Below, piece by piece: positions 24,092 to 32,994 of a DNA stretch of 64,000 bases. Both the position numbers and the translations under genes were made by a program. The stretch is from contig NZ_CP124836.1 in the NCBI RefSeq assembly GCF_029964055.1, positions 1-64,000 on the forward strand, written 5' to 3'. Under the pieces are notes generated by a model. The model did not search any database and was not told the origin of the DNA. It was given only the letters and a program-made list of their open reading frames with translations. How positions within the stretch are numbered: position 1 is the stretch's first letter; every line of letters starts with the position of its first letter. The stretch is from Arthrobacter sp. EM1 (lineage in GTDB: Bacteria > Actinomycetota > Actinomycetes > Actinomycetales > Micrococcaceae).

Positions 24092-24699
24092 CTGGATCCC
24101 CGCGGATCCTCAACCGGATCCTCCTCGCCGTCCTTGGCCTCAAATTTCTGGCCCTCGGCGTTCTGCTCATCCTGCTGGCGAGCGTGCCGGCCGTGGGCGT
24201 GTGGTGGCACAGTTGGGCGGCAGGAGTCTGGAGTTCCTGGCGTAATCTCCTGGACAGCACCCGCGTTCCGGGGAGCCAGGAGAGCTGGCTCTGGATTGTG
24301 GTGGTGCTCGCACTGCTGCTGGTGATCGTCGCCATGGTGACCTGGGCCGCGCAGCAGGGGAAAGGCCGCGCCAACCTGCTCGTGTCCGAACAGGATCCGG
24401 GCGCGGTGCCCGGGAGCGTCAGGATCGGCAGTGGCGTCGCCGAGCAGGCGCTCCGGGCGGCACTGGCGGACCGTGCGGACCTGGCCGGCGCCACCGTCGC
24501 GACCTACGAATTCCGCGGCGAACCGGCCCTGAGAATCAGGGTCCAGCCCCGCCAGGGCGTGGCCCCGCACCGGCTGGCAGCAGAGGTCTCCGGCCTCGTG
24601 GAAGCGCTCGACGCTGCACTCGGCAAAAGCACCCCGGTGCTTATTCATATCGCCTCGGGTGCCCGGTCGCGGTTCGGACGGGCGGAACGGGTCCGCTGA
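24088..24699 (+). CDS. AmaP-like alkaline shock membrane anchor protein
   Basis: A 203-residue protein with two transmembrane helices (about residues 10-32 and 68-90) and a cytoplasmic C-terminal domain (GSVRIGSGVAEQALRAALADRADLAGATVATYEFRGEPALRIRVQPRQG) that resembles the Asp23-like fold of AmaP anchors. In Gram-positives AmaP tethers Asp23 to the membrane. Last gene of the operon; ATGA overlap upstream. About 140 bp without features follow before the sugar operon promoter. Confidence 0.82.
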   Translation: MTGSPRILNRILLAVLGLKFLALGVLLILLASVPAVGVWWHSWAAGVWSSWRNLLDSTRVPGSQESWLWIVVVLALLLVIVAMVTWAAQQGKGRANLLVSEQDPGAVPGSVRIGSGVAEQALRAALADRADLAGATVATYEFRGEPALRIRVQPRQGVAPHRLAAEVSGLVEALDAALGKSTPVLIHIASGARSRFGRAERVR

Positions 24700-24836
24700 C
24701 CCGGGCCGTGCGGGCGCCGCCACGGCGGCGGAAGTGGGGCGAACCCTAAGCGGGGTCCGCGACCGCCACTGTTGCGCGGCTGCTGGGTTGCGCGGCTTCG
24801 CCGCAAAAACAACCATCACCTTTCCATAAAGGTATG

Positions 24837-24850
24837 TGTAAACGCTTGCA
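24837..24850. promoter_or_regulatory. LacI-type operator before the sugar ABC operon
   Basis: TGTAAACGCTTGCA is an imperfect 14-bp palindrome centred on the CG step typical of LacI-family operators. It overlaps a candidate -35 (TTGCAT at 24846) paired with TACTGT at 24870 (18-bp spacer), so a bound repressor would block initiation. The LacI-family gene at the end of this operon is the natural candidate. Confidence 0.72.
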
Positions 24851-24935
24851 TTCGGCCCCGCTTGTTGATTACTGTGATTCTCGACACGTCAAAGCACTGC
24901 CGATTTCTGTCCGGTACTCAGCGAGGAGACCCAGC

Positions 24936-26225
24936 ATGAAAACCCCGAAGTTCCTAGTTCCCGTAGCCACAGCAGGCGTCCTGGCCCTCACCCTCTCCGC
25001 CTGTGGCGGGGGCGGAAATAGCGGCGGCGGATCGCCCGCCGGCGACGCCGCGTCGCAGGGCCTCGACAGTCGGGGCCCCATCACCTACGTCCAGGGCAAG
25101 GACAACAGCAACGTGGTCCGTCCGTTGCTCGAGAAGTGGAACGCGGCGCACCCGAATGAACAGGTCACGTTCAAGGAGCAGACCGACAATGCCGACCAGC
25201 AGCACGACGACCTTGTCCAGAACTTCCAGGCCAAGAACACCGGCTACGACGTCGCGAGCGTCGACGTCGTCTGGACGGCCGAATTTGCTGCCAAGGGCTG
25301 GCTGCAGCCGCTGAAGGACAAGATGGCGCTCGATACCGGCGCCATGCTGAAGCCAACCGTCGACTCCGCCTCCTATAAGGGCACGCTCTACGCGGCACCG
25401 GAATCATCCGACGGCGGCATCCTCTACTACCGCAAGGACCTGGTTCCCACGCCGCCGAAGACCTGGGACGAGATGATGAGCATGTGCTCCATCGCGACGG
25501 CCAACAACATGGGCTGCTACTCGGGCCAGTTCAAGAAGTACGAGGGACTGACCGTCAACGCCTCCGAGGCCATCAACTCCGCGGGCGGTTCGGTGTTGGA
25601 CAAGGACGGCAAGCCCAGCCTGAACACGCCGGAAGCAAAAGCCGGCCTCGGAAACCTGGCCAAGGCCTACGCCGACGGTCAAATCCCGAAGGAAGCCATC
25701 ACCTTCCAGGAGGAGGAGAGCCGGCAGGCGTTCCAGGACGGCAAGCTGCTGTTCCTTCGCAACTGGCCCTACGTGTACAACCTCGCCACCACTGAAGGGT
25801 CCTCGAAAGTCAAGGATGTCCTGGGCATGGCTGCCCTCCCGGGCAAGGACGGCCCCGGCGCCTCGTCGCTGGGCGGCCACAGCGCCGCTGTCAGCGTTTA
25901 CTCCAAGAACAAGGCCACGGCCCTGGATTTCCTGAAGTTCCTCACCTCTGAAGAGAGCCAGAAGTTCTTTGCCACCCAGGGCTCGCTTGCCCCCGTTCTC
26001 GGCGCGCTCTACGACGATGAGGAACTCGTCGCCAAACTCCCGTACTTGCCGGTGCTGAAGACGTCGATCGAGAACGCCGTGCCCCGCCCCGTCACGCCGT
26101 TCTACCCGGCCGTCACCAAGGCCATCCAGGACAATGCGTACGCTGCCATCAAGGGCGAGAAGACCGTGGATGCGGCCCTGTCTGATATGCAGAAGTCCAT
26201 AGAGTCCGCCAGCGCGGGACAGTAG
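24936..26225 (+). CDS. Sugar ABC transporter substrate-binding lipoprotein (trehalose/maltose type)
   Basis: About 429 residues. ATG at 24936 (GAGGAG upstream) starts a lipoprotein signal with lipobox LSAC, Cys23 lipidated; the longer upstream frame is not used. The family-1 binding-protein fold is evident: PITYVQGKDNSNVVRPLLEKWNAAHPNEQVTFKE, DVASVDVVWTAEFAAKGWLQPL, APESSDGGILYYRKDLVPTPPKTWDEM and FLRNWPYVYNLA. It is closest in style to LpqY/ThuE trehalose or alpha-glucoside binding proteins; the true ligand is not certain. First gene of the operon. Confidence 0.88.
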   Translation: MKTPKFLVPVATAGVLALTLSACGGGGNSGGGSPAGDAASQGLDSRGPITYVQGKDNSNVVRPLLEKWNAAHPNEQVTFKEQTDNADQQHDDLVQNFQAKNTGYDVASVDVVWTAEFAAKGWLQPLKDKMALDTGAMLKPTVDSASYKGTLYAAPESSDGGILYYRKDLVPTPPKTWDEMMSMCSIATANNMGCYSGQFKKYEGLTVNASEAINSAGGSVLDKDGKPSLNTPEAKAGLGNLAKAYADGQIPKEAITFQEEESRQAFQDGKLLFLRNWPYVYNLATTEGSSKVKDVLGMAALPGKDGPGASSLGGHSAAVSVYSKNKATALDFLKFLTSEESQKFFATQGSLAPVLGALYDDEELVAKLPYLPVLKTSIENAVPRPVTPFYPAVTKAIQDNAYAAIKGEKTVDAALSDMQKSIESASAGQ

Positions 26226-26232
26226 GTCCATC

Positions 26233-27270
26233 ATGACAACCGAAGCAGGCCCGACGCCGGTCAAGACACCGGCGTCGGGCGGGGCCCCGGTCCCGCCCGC
26301 GGCCAAGGGTGTAGGCGAGGACAACCGGATCGCGACGCAGGGGCGCTGGGCATCCTGGCTCCTCGCGCCGACTGTTGTGGCATTGGGAATCGTGATCGTG
26401 TACCCGATCATCAGTGCCATGGTCATGTCATTCCAGAAAGATGCCGGACTGGACCCCGCTACGGGTCTTTTCACCGCCGGCGGGCCGGCAGGCTTCTCCA
26501 ACTATGTGAACTGGCTTTTCCAACAGTGCGCTGCCGGCGGCGGCGGAACCGTGGCCTGCCCGCCGGGAACGCTTGGTGCGCAGTTCTGGTCCGCCACCAG
26601 CACAACCTTTTTCTTCACCGTCGTGACTGTGGCACTGGAAACGGTGCTCGGCTTCTGGATGGCCATCATCATGGCCCGGGCCTTCAAAGGCCGCAGCCTG
26701 GTGCGTGCGGCAGTCCTGGTACCGTGGGCCATTCCCACCGCCGTTACGGCAAAGCTGTGGCTGTTCATCTTCGCCTTCGAAGGCATCGGCAACAAACTCT
26801 TCAACACCACAATCCTGTGGACCGGGAGCGAATGGCCGGCCAGATGGGCTGTTATTATCGCGGACGTCTGGAAGACGACTCCCTTTATGGCGCTGTTGAT
26901 TCTCGCGGGCCTGCAGATGATCCCCGCCGACGTTTACGAGGCCGCGAAGGTCGACGGTGCCAGCGCCTGGCAACGGTTCCGGATGATCACACTGCCGCTG
27001 GTGAAGCCGGCGCTGATGGTGGCCATCCTGTTCCGAACCCTGGACGCGCTGCGGATGTTCGACCTCCCGTACATCCTCACCGGCGGAGCGAACAACACCA
27101 CCACACTCTCCATCCTGGTGATCAACCAGATCAGGCAAGGCTTCAACGCTGCGGCGGCCCTGTCCACCATCACATTTATCATCATCTTTCTTGTGGCTTT
27201 CATCTTTGTACGCTTCCTCGGAGCGAATGTGGTGGAGCAGCAAACCGGCGCAGCTAAGGGGAAGAAATGA
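26233..27270 (+). CDS. Sugar ABC transporter permease (MalF-like)
   Basis: A 345-residue permease with a 35-residue polar N-terminus and six spans. The EAA coupling motif is DVYEAAKVDGASAWQRFRMITLPLVKPAL. Other marks are WLLAPTVVALGIVIVYPIISAMVMSF and the MFDLPYILTGGANNTTTLSILVINQI stretch typical of MalF/SugA proteins. A long periplasmic loop with two Cys (QQCAAGGGGTVACPPG) could carry a disulphide. The gene is 7 bp after the binding protein and overlaps the next permease by 4 bp. Confidence 0.92.
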   Translation: MTTEAGPTPVKTPASGGAPVPPAAKGVGEDNRIATQGRWASWLLAPTVVALGIVIVYPIISAMVMSFQKDAGLDPATGLFTAGGPAGFSNYVNWLFQQCAAGGGGTVACPPGTLGAQFWSATSTTFFFTVVTVALETVLGFWMAIIMARAFKGRSLVRAAVLVPWAIPTAVTAKLWLFIFAFEGIGNKLFNTTILWTGSEWPARWAVIIADVWKTTPFMALLILAGLQMIPADVYEAAKVDGASAWQRFRMITLPLVKPALMVAILFRTLDALRMFDLPYILTGGANNTTTLSILVINQIRQGFNAAAALSTITFIIIFLVAFIFVRFLGANVVEQQTGAAKGKK

Positions 27271-28154
27271 CAGCCGCGACCGAACTCCGCGCAGAGCAGG
27301 ACCGGGGCCGGAAGACCGCGCAAAACCGCGAGAAGTGGACCCAGGGGCGCACATATATCAGTGCGGCCGTTATCCTCATCTGGTGCCTGGCGCCGGCCTA
27401 CTGGATGGTCGTCACGGCGTTCCGCGACGTCGGCTACACCTACGACACCTCCCTGCTGCCGACGCACGTGACGCTGGACAACTTCCAAACGGCGTTCGAC
27501 ACGTCATTCGGGAACCATTTCGGCCAGGCACTGCTCAACAGCTTGTTCATCGGCGGGGTTGTCACAGCGGTGTCGCTGCTGATCGGCGTTTTCGCCGCCT
27601 ACGCGCTGGCCCGGTTGAACTTCCGGTTCAAGTACCTGGTGCTGGGCTTTATCCTGGGTGCGTCCATGTTCCCAGGCGTCGCCCTCATCACGCCCCTGTT
27701 CCAGCTGTTCACCAATATCGGCTGGATGGGGTCCTACCAGGCCCTGATCATTCCGAATATCTCCTTCGTCCTGCCGCTGACGGTCTACACCATGACCTCG
27801 TTCTTCCGGGAAATGCCCTGGGAGCTTGAGGAAGCGGCCCGGGTCGACGGGTGTACCCAAGGTCAGGCGTTCCGGAAGGTGATCATGCCGCTCGCGGCGC
27901 CGGCGATTTTCACAACAGCGATTCTGGCGTTCATCTCCTCGTGGAATGAATTCCTTATCGCCAGCCAGCTCTCGAGCGACGCTACGCAGCCGGTCACGGT
28001 GGCCATTGCCAGCTTCGCCGGGGCGCAGCCGAACCAGGTGCCGTACACCGCGATCATGGCAGCAGGCACCATTGTGACCATCCCCCTGGTCATCCTGGTC
28101 CTGGTGTTCCAGCGCAAGATCGTGGCCGGGCTGACGGCTGGCGCCGTCAAATGA
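27267..28154 (+). CDS. Sugar ABC transporter permease (MalG-like)
   Basis: A 295-residue, six-span permease. EAA motif: PWELEEAARVDGCTQGQAFRKVIMPLAAPAIFTTAILAFISSWNEFLIA, which is diagnostic for MalG/SugB proteins. It starts in the ATGA overlap with the MalF-like gene. With its partner it forms the channel of the importer. No ATPase gene follows, so energy is probably supplied by a shared MsiK/SugC-type ATPase encoded elsewhere. Confidence 0.92.
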   Translation: MTAATELRAEQDRGRKTAQNREKWTQGRTYISAAVILIWCLAPAYWMVVTAFRDVGYTYDTSLLPTHVTLDNFQTAFDTSFGNHFGQALLNSLFIGGVVTAVSLLIGVFAAYALARLNFRFKYLVLGFILGASMFPGVALITPLFQLFTNIGWMGSYQALIIPNISFVLPLTVYTMTSFFREMPWELEEAARVDGCTQGQAFRKVIMPLAAPAIFTTAILAFISSWNEFLIASQLSSDATQPVTVAIASFAGAQPNQVPYTAIMAAGTIVTIPLVILVLVFQRKIVAGLTAGAVK

Positions 28155-28164
28155 TGGGTGCACG

Positions 28165-28419
28165 ATGACTGCCGGGCGGACCGACGGCCATGTGCCGGCG
28201 ACGCGACGCAAGGTTCGTTCCGGCGAGGATTTCGACATCATCATCGGCTTCCTGGGCTTCTGGGCGTTCGTGCTGCTGGTGGTCACCGTCTGGATGGAGG
28301 TGACCGCCCAGCCGGCGCTCGGCTGGGCGCTCGGTTTGCTGGGCATCTTGCTGGCGATCTACGCCATGATCCGGCTGCGCCGTCGGCTGCCCCGCCGGAC
28401 GGCAACCAGGCCAAGCTAG
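28165..28419 (+). CDS. Small two-span membrane protein in the sugar operon
   Basis: An 84-residue protein: basic N-terminus (TRRKVRSGEDFD), two hydrophobic helices (IIIGFLGFWAFVLLVVTVWM and LGWALGLLGILLAIYAMIRL) and an Arg-rich tail. I do not recognise a family. It begins 10 bp after the MalG-like gene and precedes the LacI gene, so it is co-transcribed with the importer. It may stabilise the permease, but nothing in the sequence shows this. Confidence 0.72.
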   Translation: MTAGRTDGHVPATRRKVRSGEDFDIIIGFLGFWAFVLLVVTVWMEVTAQPALGWALGLLGILLAIYAMIRLRRRLPRRTATRPS

Positions 28420-28511
28420 GGCTCGAAGCCGCGGATCCAGGGTCGTCGGGGCTAACCAGGACCGCCTGCGTCCAGCCAGTGGCGTCCACAGAAAATCAAT
28501 GAGGGGACACG

Positions 28512-29600
28512 GTGGCGAAGACAACAGACAGGGCTCAGCGCGGCGGCCATTCGGGCGTCAGCATCGAGGACGTCGCCGCCGCCGCCGGAGTGTCAACCGC
28601 CACCGTGTCCCGTGCTGTCCGTGGCCTGCCCCGGGTCTCCCCGGCCACCCGGGAAAAGATTCTGGGCATCGCCGAAGACCTCGGCTATGTGGCGTCCTTG
28701 TCAGCGTCGGGGCTTGCTACCGGGCGCACAAAGACTATCGGCGTGTTGGCACCCTTCGTCAGCCGCTGGTTCTTCTCCAAAGCCATCGAGGGCGCAGACC
28801 GTGAACTGCACACCCGGCAGTACAACCTGTCGCTCTTTAATCTCGGTGGCCACGGCAGCAACCGCGAGCGGCTCTTCAGCAAGACCATGGTCTATAAACA
28901 GATCGATGCGCTGCTGGTCCTGTGTATGGCGCTGACACACGAGGAAATCGAACACCTTCAGAAAATCGATATCCCGCTGGTCGTCGTCGGCGGCCACGTC
29001 GAAGAATGCCCGTATATCGGGATCGACGACTACGCCGCCGCAGCGACGGCGGTGCGGCACCTGATCAGCCTCGGCCACAGGGATATCGCCCTGCTGCACG
29101 GAGACGATGAGACCGACCTCAACTTCGACGTCCCCCGGGTCCGGATCACGGCCTTCCAGGATGTTATGGCGGAGGCCGGGCTGAGGGTCCGGGACGAATG
29201 GGACGAATGGGGCGACTTTACGCTCAGCAGTGGCCAGGAAGCCTTCCGCCGGCTCTGGGCCCGGCCCGGCCCGAGGCCTACGGCGATCTTCTGCGCTTCC
29301 GATGAGATGGCCATGGGGGTCATTTTCGAGGCGCGCCGCGCCGGTGTGCGGATCCCTGAGGAGGTCTCCGTGATCGGGATCGATGACCACGACTTCTCGG
29401 AGGCCATGGGTCTCACGACGGTCAGGCAGCGTCCGGACGAGCAGGCGGAGCTGGGCACGAAAATGCTGTTGGACGAACTCGACGGCATCACCGGTTCAGT
29501 GCAGTCGGCGGTGGCCCCACACCAGCTCATTATCCGAAGCACGACGGCGCCGCCCCGCAGCGCCGGGCTGGTTGCCCGTGCGGCCGCGGCGGGGGCCTGA
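28512..29600 (+). CDS. LacI-family transcriptional regulator of the sugar operon
   Basis: A 362-residue repressor. The helix-turn-helix is VSIEDVAAAAGVSTATVSRAVRGLPRVSPATREKILGIAEDLGYV, with the hinge ASGLATGRTKTIGVLAP. The effector domain contains IDALLVLCMALTHEEIEHL, YIGIDDYAAAATAVRHLISLGH, IFCASDEMAMGVIFEARRAGVRIPEEVSVIGIDDHDFSEAMGLTTVRQ. GTG start with GAGGGGA upstream. As the last gene of the importer operon it probably controls that operon through the operator at 24837, with the imported sugar as inducer. Confidence 0.92.
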   Translation: MAKTTDRAQRGGHSGVSIEDVAAAAGVSTATVSRAVRGLPRVSPATREKILGIAEDLGYVASLSASGLATGRTKTIGVLAPFVSRWFFSKAIEGADRELHTRQYNLSLFNLGGHGSNRERLFSKTMVYKQIDALLVLCMALTHEEIEHLQKIDIPLVVVGGHVEECPYIGIDDYAAAATAVRHLISLGHRDIALLHGDDETDLNFDVPRVRITAFQDVMAEAGLRVRDEWDEWGDFTLSSGQEAFRRLWARPGPRPTAIFCASDEMAMGVIFEARRAGVRIPEEVSVIGIDDHDFSEAMGLTTVRQRPDEQAELGTKMLLDELDGITGSVQSAVAPHQLIIRSTTAPPRSAGLVARAAAAGA

Positions 29601-29607
29601 CAGCCGG

Positions 29608-30492
29608 TCAGGACGCGCGGGCCAGCTGCCGGATGGGGATCCACCGTGATGCCAGCCGACGGTAGGCGGCGGCAGCGCCGGTCATGTCCCCTTCGGCGAG
29701 GCACTCAATGCCCAGCCTTACATCCATCGGTGAGTCATCCGGGTAGACCTTGTCCGCCACGGCCCCGTAATCCAGTTCCACTACCGAGCCCGGGTGGAAG
29801 AGCTCCAGCCATTCGGTGAGCTGGGTGAGGTCCTCCAGCATGTCCAGATCCGGGGCGGCCAGGGCCAGATGCGCCACTGCGTAGCGGACGCGCTCCAGCG
29901 CCTCGCCGATCGTCGCGCGGATGCGTACGGTGACAATGCGGCCATCGTATTCCACCACGTCGGCAGGGTCTGATTCGGTGAAGAGGCAGAACCAGCTGAA
30001 CGGGATGCCCCACGTCGACGCCCTGGTGTGGAGCCGTCCCAGCCCGGCATGTGAGCGTGCTTCATCGATGCGTTCCTGGTGCCGTTCGCGCTGCTCCGCC
30101 GGGATCAGCAGCCGGGCCAGCGGACCGTGAATGCCCTCCATCAGGGCGTTGGCTGCCAGCCCTGCCCGGAGAACCAGCTGACTGGGGCAGTACAGCATCC
30201 GCTTTGGTTGCCCGGCGTCGGATGCCGCTGCGCCCCCGGCGCTTCCCGGCACCGCGAGGGCCCGCACCAGATCGGTTGCCCCAGTGGGGAACGGGTCCCC
30301 GCCCTGGCGGGTAATGCGGCCAAGAGAAGCGAGTAGCTCGGCGTTTTCGACCTCAGCCCGGGAATCAGCGCGGGCTTGGGTTGCGCGCAGCTCCTCCTGC
30401 TGGTCCGCGGGGAACGCCTCCAAGGGTTCGTAGATCCGCAGCGACGAGGAGAACGGCAGCCCGGCCTGCCCGCGGTAGAGGTTCCCCGTCAT
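29608..30492 (-). CDS. Conserved actinobacterial-type protein of unknown function
   Basis: About 294 residues, no signal or membrane span. Features seen: LPFSSSLRIYEPLEAFP at the start, MLYCPSQLVLRAGLAANALMEGIHGPLARLLIPAEQRERHQERIDEAR, STWGIPFSWFCLFTESDPADVV and a run of helices with LEDLTQLTEWLELFHPGSVVELDYGAVADKVYPDDSPMDVRLGIECLAEGDM. I do not recognise a function. The start is uncertain: ATG 30492 (used) or GTG 30522, which lies just after the xth stop. It is downstream of and probably cotranscribed with xth. Confidence 0.75.
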   Translation of the reverse strand: MTGNLYRGQAGLPFSSSLRIYEPLEAFPADQQEELRATQARADSRAEVENAELLASLGRITRQGGDPFPTGATDLVRALAVPGSAGGAAASDAGQPKRMLYCPSQLVLRAGLAANALMEGIHGPLARLLIPAEQRERHQERIDEARSHAGLGRLHTRASTWGIPFSWFCLFTESDPADVVEYDGRIVTVRIRATIGEALERVRYAVAHLALAAPDLDMLEDLTQLTEWLELFHPGSVVELDYGAVADKVYPDDSPMDVRLGIECLAEGDMTGAAAAYRRLASRWIPIRQLARAS

Positions 30493-30523
30493 TGGATCAC
30501 GCCGTTTACCTGGGCCCGGCACA

Positions 30524-31330
30524 TCAGTCGCTCAGCTCCACGATCACGGGGGCGTGGTCCGATGCGCCTTTGCCCTTGCGTTCCTCGCGGTCGATTGAGG
30601 CTCCGGTGGTGCGGGCGGCCAGTGCGGGGGAGGCAAGGACGAAATCGATCCGCATGCCCTCCTTTTTGGGGAAACGCAGCTGGGTGTAATCCCAGTACGT
30701 GTAGACGCCCGGGCCGGGGGCGTGCGGGCGCACAACGTCTTGGAAGCCGGCATTTTCGAAGGCGCGGAAGGCGTCCCGTTCCGGTTCGCTGACGTGGGTG
30801 AGGCCCGCGGTGCGAAAGTAGTCGATGTCCCAGACGTCCTCGTCCCGCGGAGCAATGTTCCAGTCGCCCATCAGGGCGATCTGCGCTGCGGGGTCCTGTT
30901 GCAGCCAGCCCTCGGCGTGGGTCCGCAGGGTGTCCAGCCAGTTGAGTTTGTACGGCATGTGTTCATCGTCGAGGGCCCGGCCGTTGGGGACGTACAGGCT
31001 CCAGACCCGGACTCCGCCGCAGCTCGCACCGATGGCGCGGGCCTCCTGCACGGCGTCCTTGCCGTTTTTGCCGAAGACGGGCTGGTCAAGGAAGGTCCGT
31101 TCGACGTCGTCGAGCCCCACCCGGGAGGCGATCGCCACCCCGTTCCACTGGCTCAGGCCGAAATGCGCCACCTCGTAGCCCATGTTCTCGAAGAGCTCCC
31201 ACGGGAAGTTGTCGTCCTTGCACTTGGTTTCCTGGATGGCCAGGACATCACAGTCGGAGCGTTGAAGCCAGGCTTCGACGCGGTCGGCGCGGGCGCGGAG
31301 CGAGTTCACATTCCAGGTAGCTATCTTCAC
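30524..31330 (-). CDS. xth: Exodeoxyribonuclease III
   Basis: About 268 residues of the exonuclease-endonuclease-phosphatase fold. Catalytic elements: KIATWNVNSLRARADRVEAWL, LAIQETKCKD (metal-binding Glu), RVWSLYVPNGRALDD, ALMGDWNIAPRDEDVWD, YWDYTQLRFPKKEGMRIDFVLAS and the C-terminal KGASDHAPVIVEL with the catalytic His. It repairs abasic sites and removes 3' blocks. The start is GTG at 31330, where family similarity begins (AGGA upstream); the 50 extra residues of the longer open frame are not homologous. Confidence 0.93.
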   Translation of the reverse strand: MKIATWNVNSLRARADRVEAWLQRSDCDVLAIQETKCKDDNFPWELFENMGYEVAHFGLSQWNGVAIASRVGLDDVERTFLDQPVFGKNGKDAVQEARAIGASCGGVRVWSLYVPNGRALDDEHMPYKLNWLDTLRTHAEGWLQQDPAAQIALMGDWNIAPRDEDVWDIDYFRTAGLTHVSEPERDAFRAFENAGFQDVVRPHAPGPGVYTYWDYTQLRFPKKEGMRIDFVLASPALAARTTGASIDREERKGKGASDHAPVIVELSD

Positions 31331-31494
31331 AGTTCCTAACCTACCGAACTTGGCTGCCGGACGAAGCCGCCGGCCGGGGCCCCTCTGGAATTTAGTAGGA
31401 AGTCCGAGTATATTCGGGAGCAGAAGATGGTGCAGGTCACATCCGGCCTGTTCCGTTACTGCGGCAATCACACGGTGCAAAGGAGCATTCCCTT

Positions 31495-32994
31495 ATGGTT
31501 CGCGAGCTATCCCACTACATTGACGGACAGCATGTTGAAGGCACCTCGGGGCGCTTCAGCGATGTCTACGATCCCTGCACCGGCGAGGTCCAGGCCCGGG
31601 TGCCGCTGGCCAGCGCCGAGGAGGTCCGCAACGTGGTCTCCAACGCGGAAAAGGGCCAGCTTGAATGGGCCGCCATGAACCCGCAGCGACGCGGCCGGAT
31701 TTTGCTCAAATTTGTCGATCTTGTCAACCAGAACATGGACGAACTCGCGACCCTGCTGTCCTCGGAACACGGTAAGACTTTCCTTGACGCCAAAGGGGAC
31801 GTCCAGCGCGGCATCGAGGTTGTGGAATTCGCCGCGGGAGCCCCGCACCTGCTTAAGGGCGAGTTCTCGGATAGCGCCGGGACCGGCATCGATGTCCACT
31901 CGATGCGCCAACCGCTCGGCGTCGTCGCCGGGATCACCCCGTTTAACTTCCCGGCCATGATCCCGCTCTGGAAGTCGGGGCCGGCCCTCGCTGCGGGCAA
32001 CTCATTTGTGCTGAAGCCCTCCGAACGGGACCCCTCGGTGCCGCTGCGCCTCGCAGAGCTGTTCACCGAGGCAGGCCTGCCGGACGGGGTGTTTAACGTC
32101 GTCAACGGCGATAAGGAAGCCGTGGATGCGCTGCTGGAAGACCCCCGGGTCCAGGCCATCGGCTTTGTGGGCTCCACGCCGATTGCCCAGTACATCTACG
32201 CCACTGCCGCCGCTAACGGCAAACGCGCCCAGTGTTTCGGCGGCGCCAAGAACCACATGGTCATCATGCCGGACGCGGACCTGGACATGGCCGCGGATGC
32301 GCTGATGGGTGCAGGCTTTGGCTCCGCCGGCGAACGCTGCATGGCCATTTCCGTTGCCGTCCCGGTCGGCAAGGCCACCGCCGATGCACTCGTCGCGAAG
32401 CTGCAGGAGCGCATCGCGGAGCTCAAGGTCGGCCACAGCCTCGCCAAGGACTCCGACTTCGGCCCGGTCGTGGCGGCTTCCGCCAAGGAACGGATCGAAG
32501 GGTATATCCAGGCCGGCGTCGACGAGGGCGCAACCCTGCTGGCCGACGGACGCGGCCTTACAGTCGAGGGCTATGAGGGCGGCTTCTGGGTCGGCCCCAC
32601 CCTGTTCGACGACGTGACAAAGGATATGGCGATCTACAAGGAAGAGATCTTCGGCCCGGTCCTCAGCGTGCTCCGCGCCGAGGACTACGACGAGGCCCTG
32701 CGCCTGTGCAGCGAGCACGAGTTTGGCAACGGCGTCGCCATCTTCACCCGCGACGGTGACTCCGCCCGCGACTTCGCCAGCCGGGTCCAGGTGGGCATGG
32801 TCGGCATCAATGTCCCCATCCCGGTGCCGATCGCCTACTACACCTTCGGCGGCTGGAAAGCCTCCGGCTTCGGCGACCTCAATCAGCACGGCGCCGACGC
32901 GTTCCGTTTCTACACCAAGACCAAAACGGTCACCACCCGCTGGCCCTCCGGCATCCGCACCGGTGCCAGCTTCGTGATGCCGGAAGGCAGCTGA
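31495..32994 (+). CDS. mmsA: CoA-acylating methylmalonate-semialdehyde dehydrogenase
   Basis: A 499-residue aldehyde dehydrogenase. MMSDH marks: SHYIDGQHVEGTSGRFSDVYDP, GVVAGITPFNFPAMIPLW, KRAQCFGGAKNHMVIMPDADLDMAADALMGAGFGSAGERCMAIS with catalytic Cys282, and the ending VGINVPIPVPIAYYTFGGWKASGFGDLNQHGADAFRFYTKTKTVTTRWP. It turns (S)-methylmalonate semialdehyde into propionyl-CoA plus bicarbonate in valine breakdown; it lacks the usual glutamate base of non-acylating ALDHs. AAGGAG upstream. First gene of a valine-catabolism operon. Confidence 0.95.
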   Translation: MVRELSHYIDGQHVEGTSGRFSDVYDPCTGEVQARVPLASAEEVRNVVSNAEKGQLEWAAMNPQRRGRILLKFVDLVNQNMDELATLLSSEHGKTFLDAKGDVQRGIEVVEFAAGAPHLLKGEFSDSAGTGIDVHSMRQPLGVVAGITPFNFPAMIPLWKSGPALAAGNSFVLKPSERDPSVPLRLAELFTEAGLPDGVFNVVNGDKEAVDALLEDPRVQAIGFVGSTPIAQYIYATAAANGKRAQCFGGAKNHMVIMPDADLDMAADALMGAGFGSAGERCMAISVAVPVGKATADALVAKLQERIAELKVGHSLAKDSDFGPVVAASAKERIEGYIQAGVDEGATLLADGRGLTVEGYEGGFWVGPTLFDDVTKDMAIYKEEIFGPVLSVLRAEDYDEALRLCSEHEFGNGVAIFTRDGDSARDFASRVQVGMVGINVPIPVPIAYYTFGGWKASGFGDLNQHGADAFRFYTKTKTVTTRWPSGIRTGASFVMPEGS

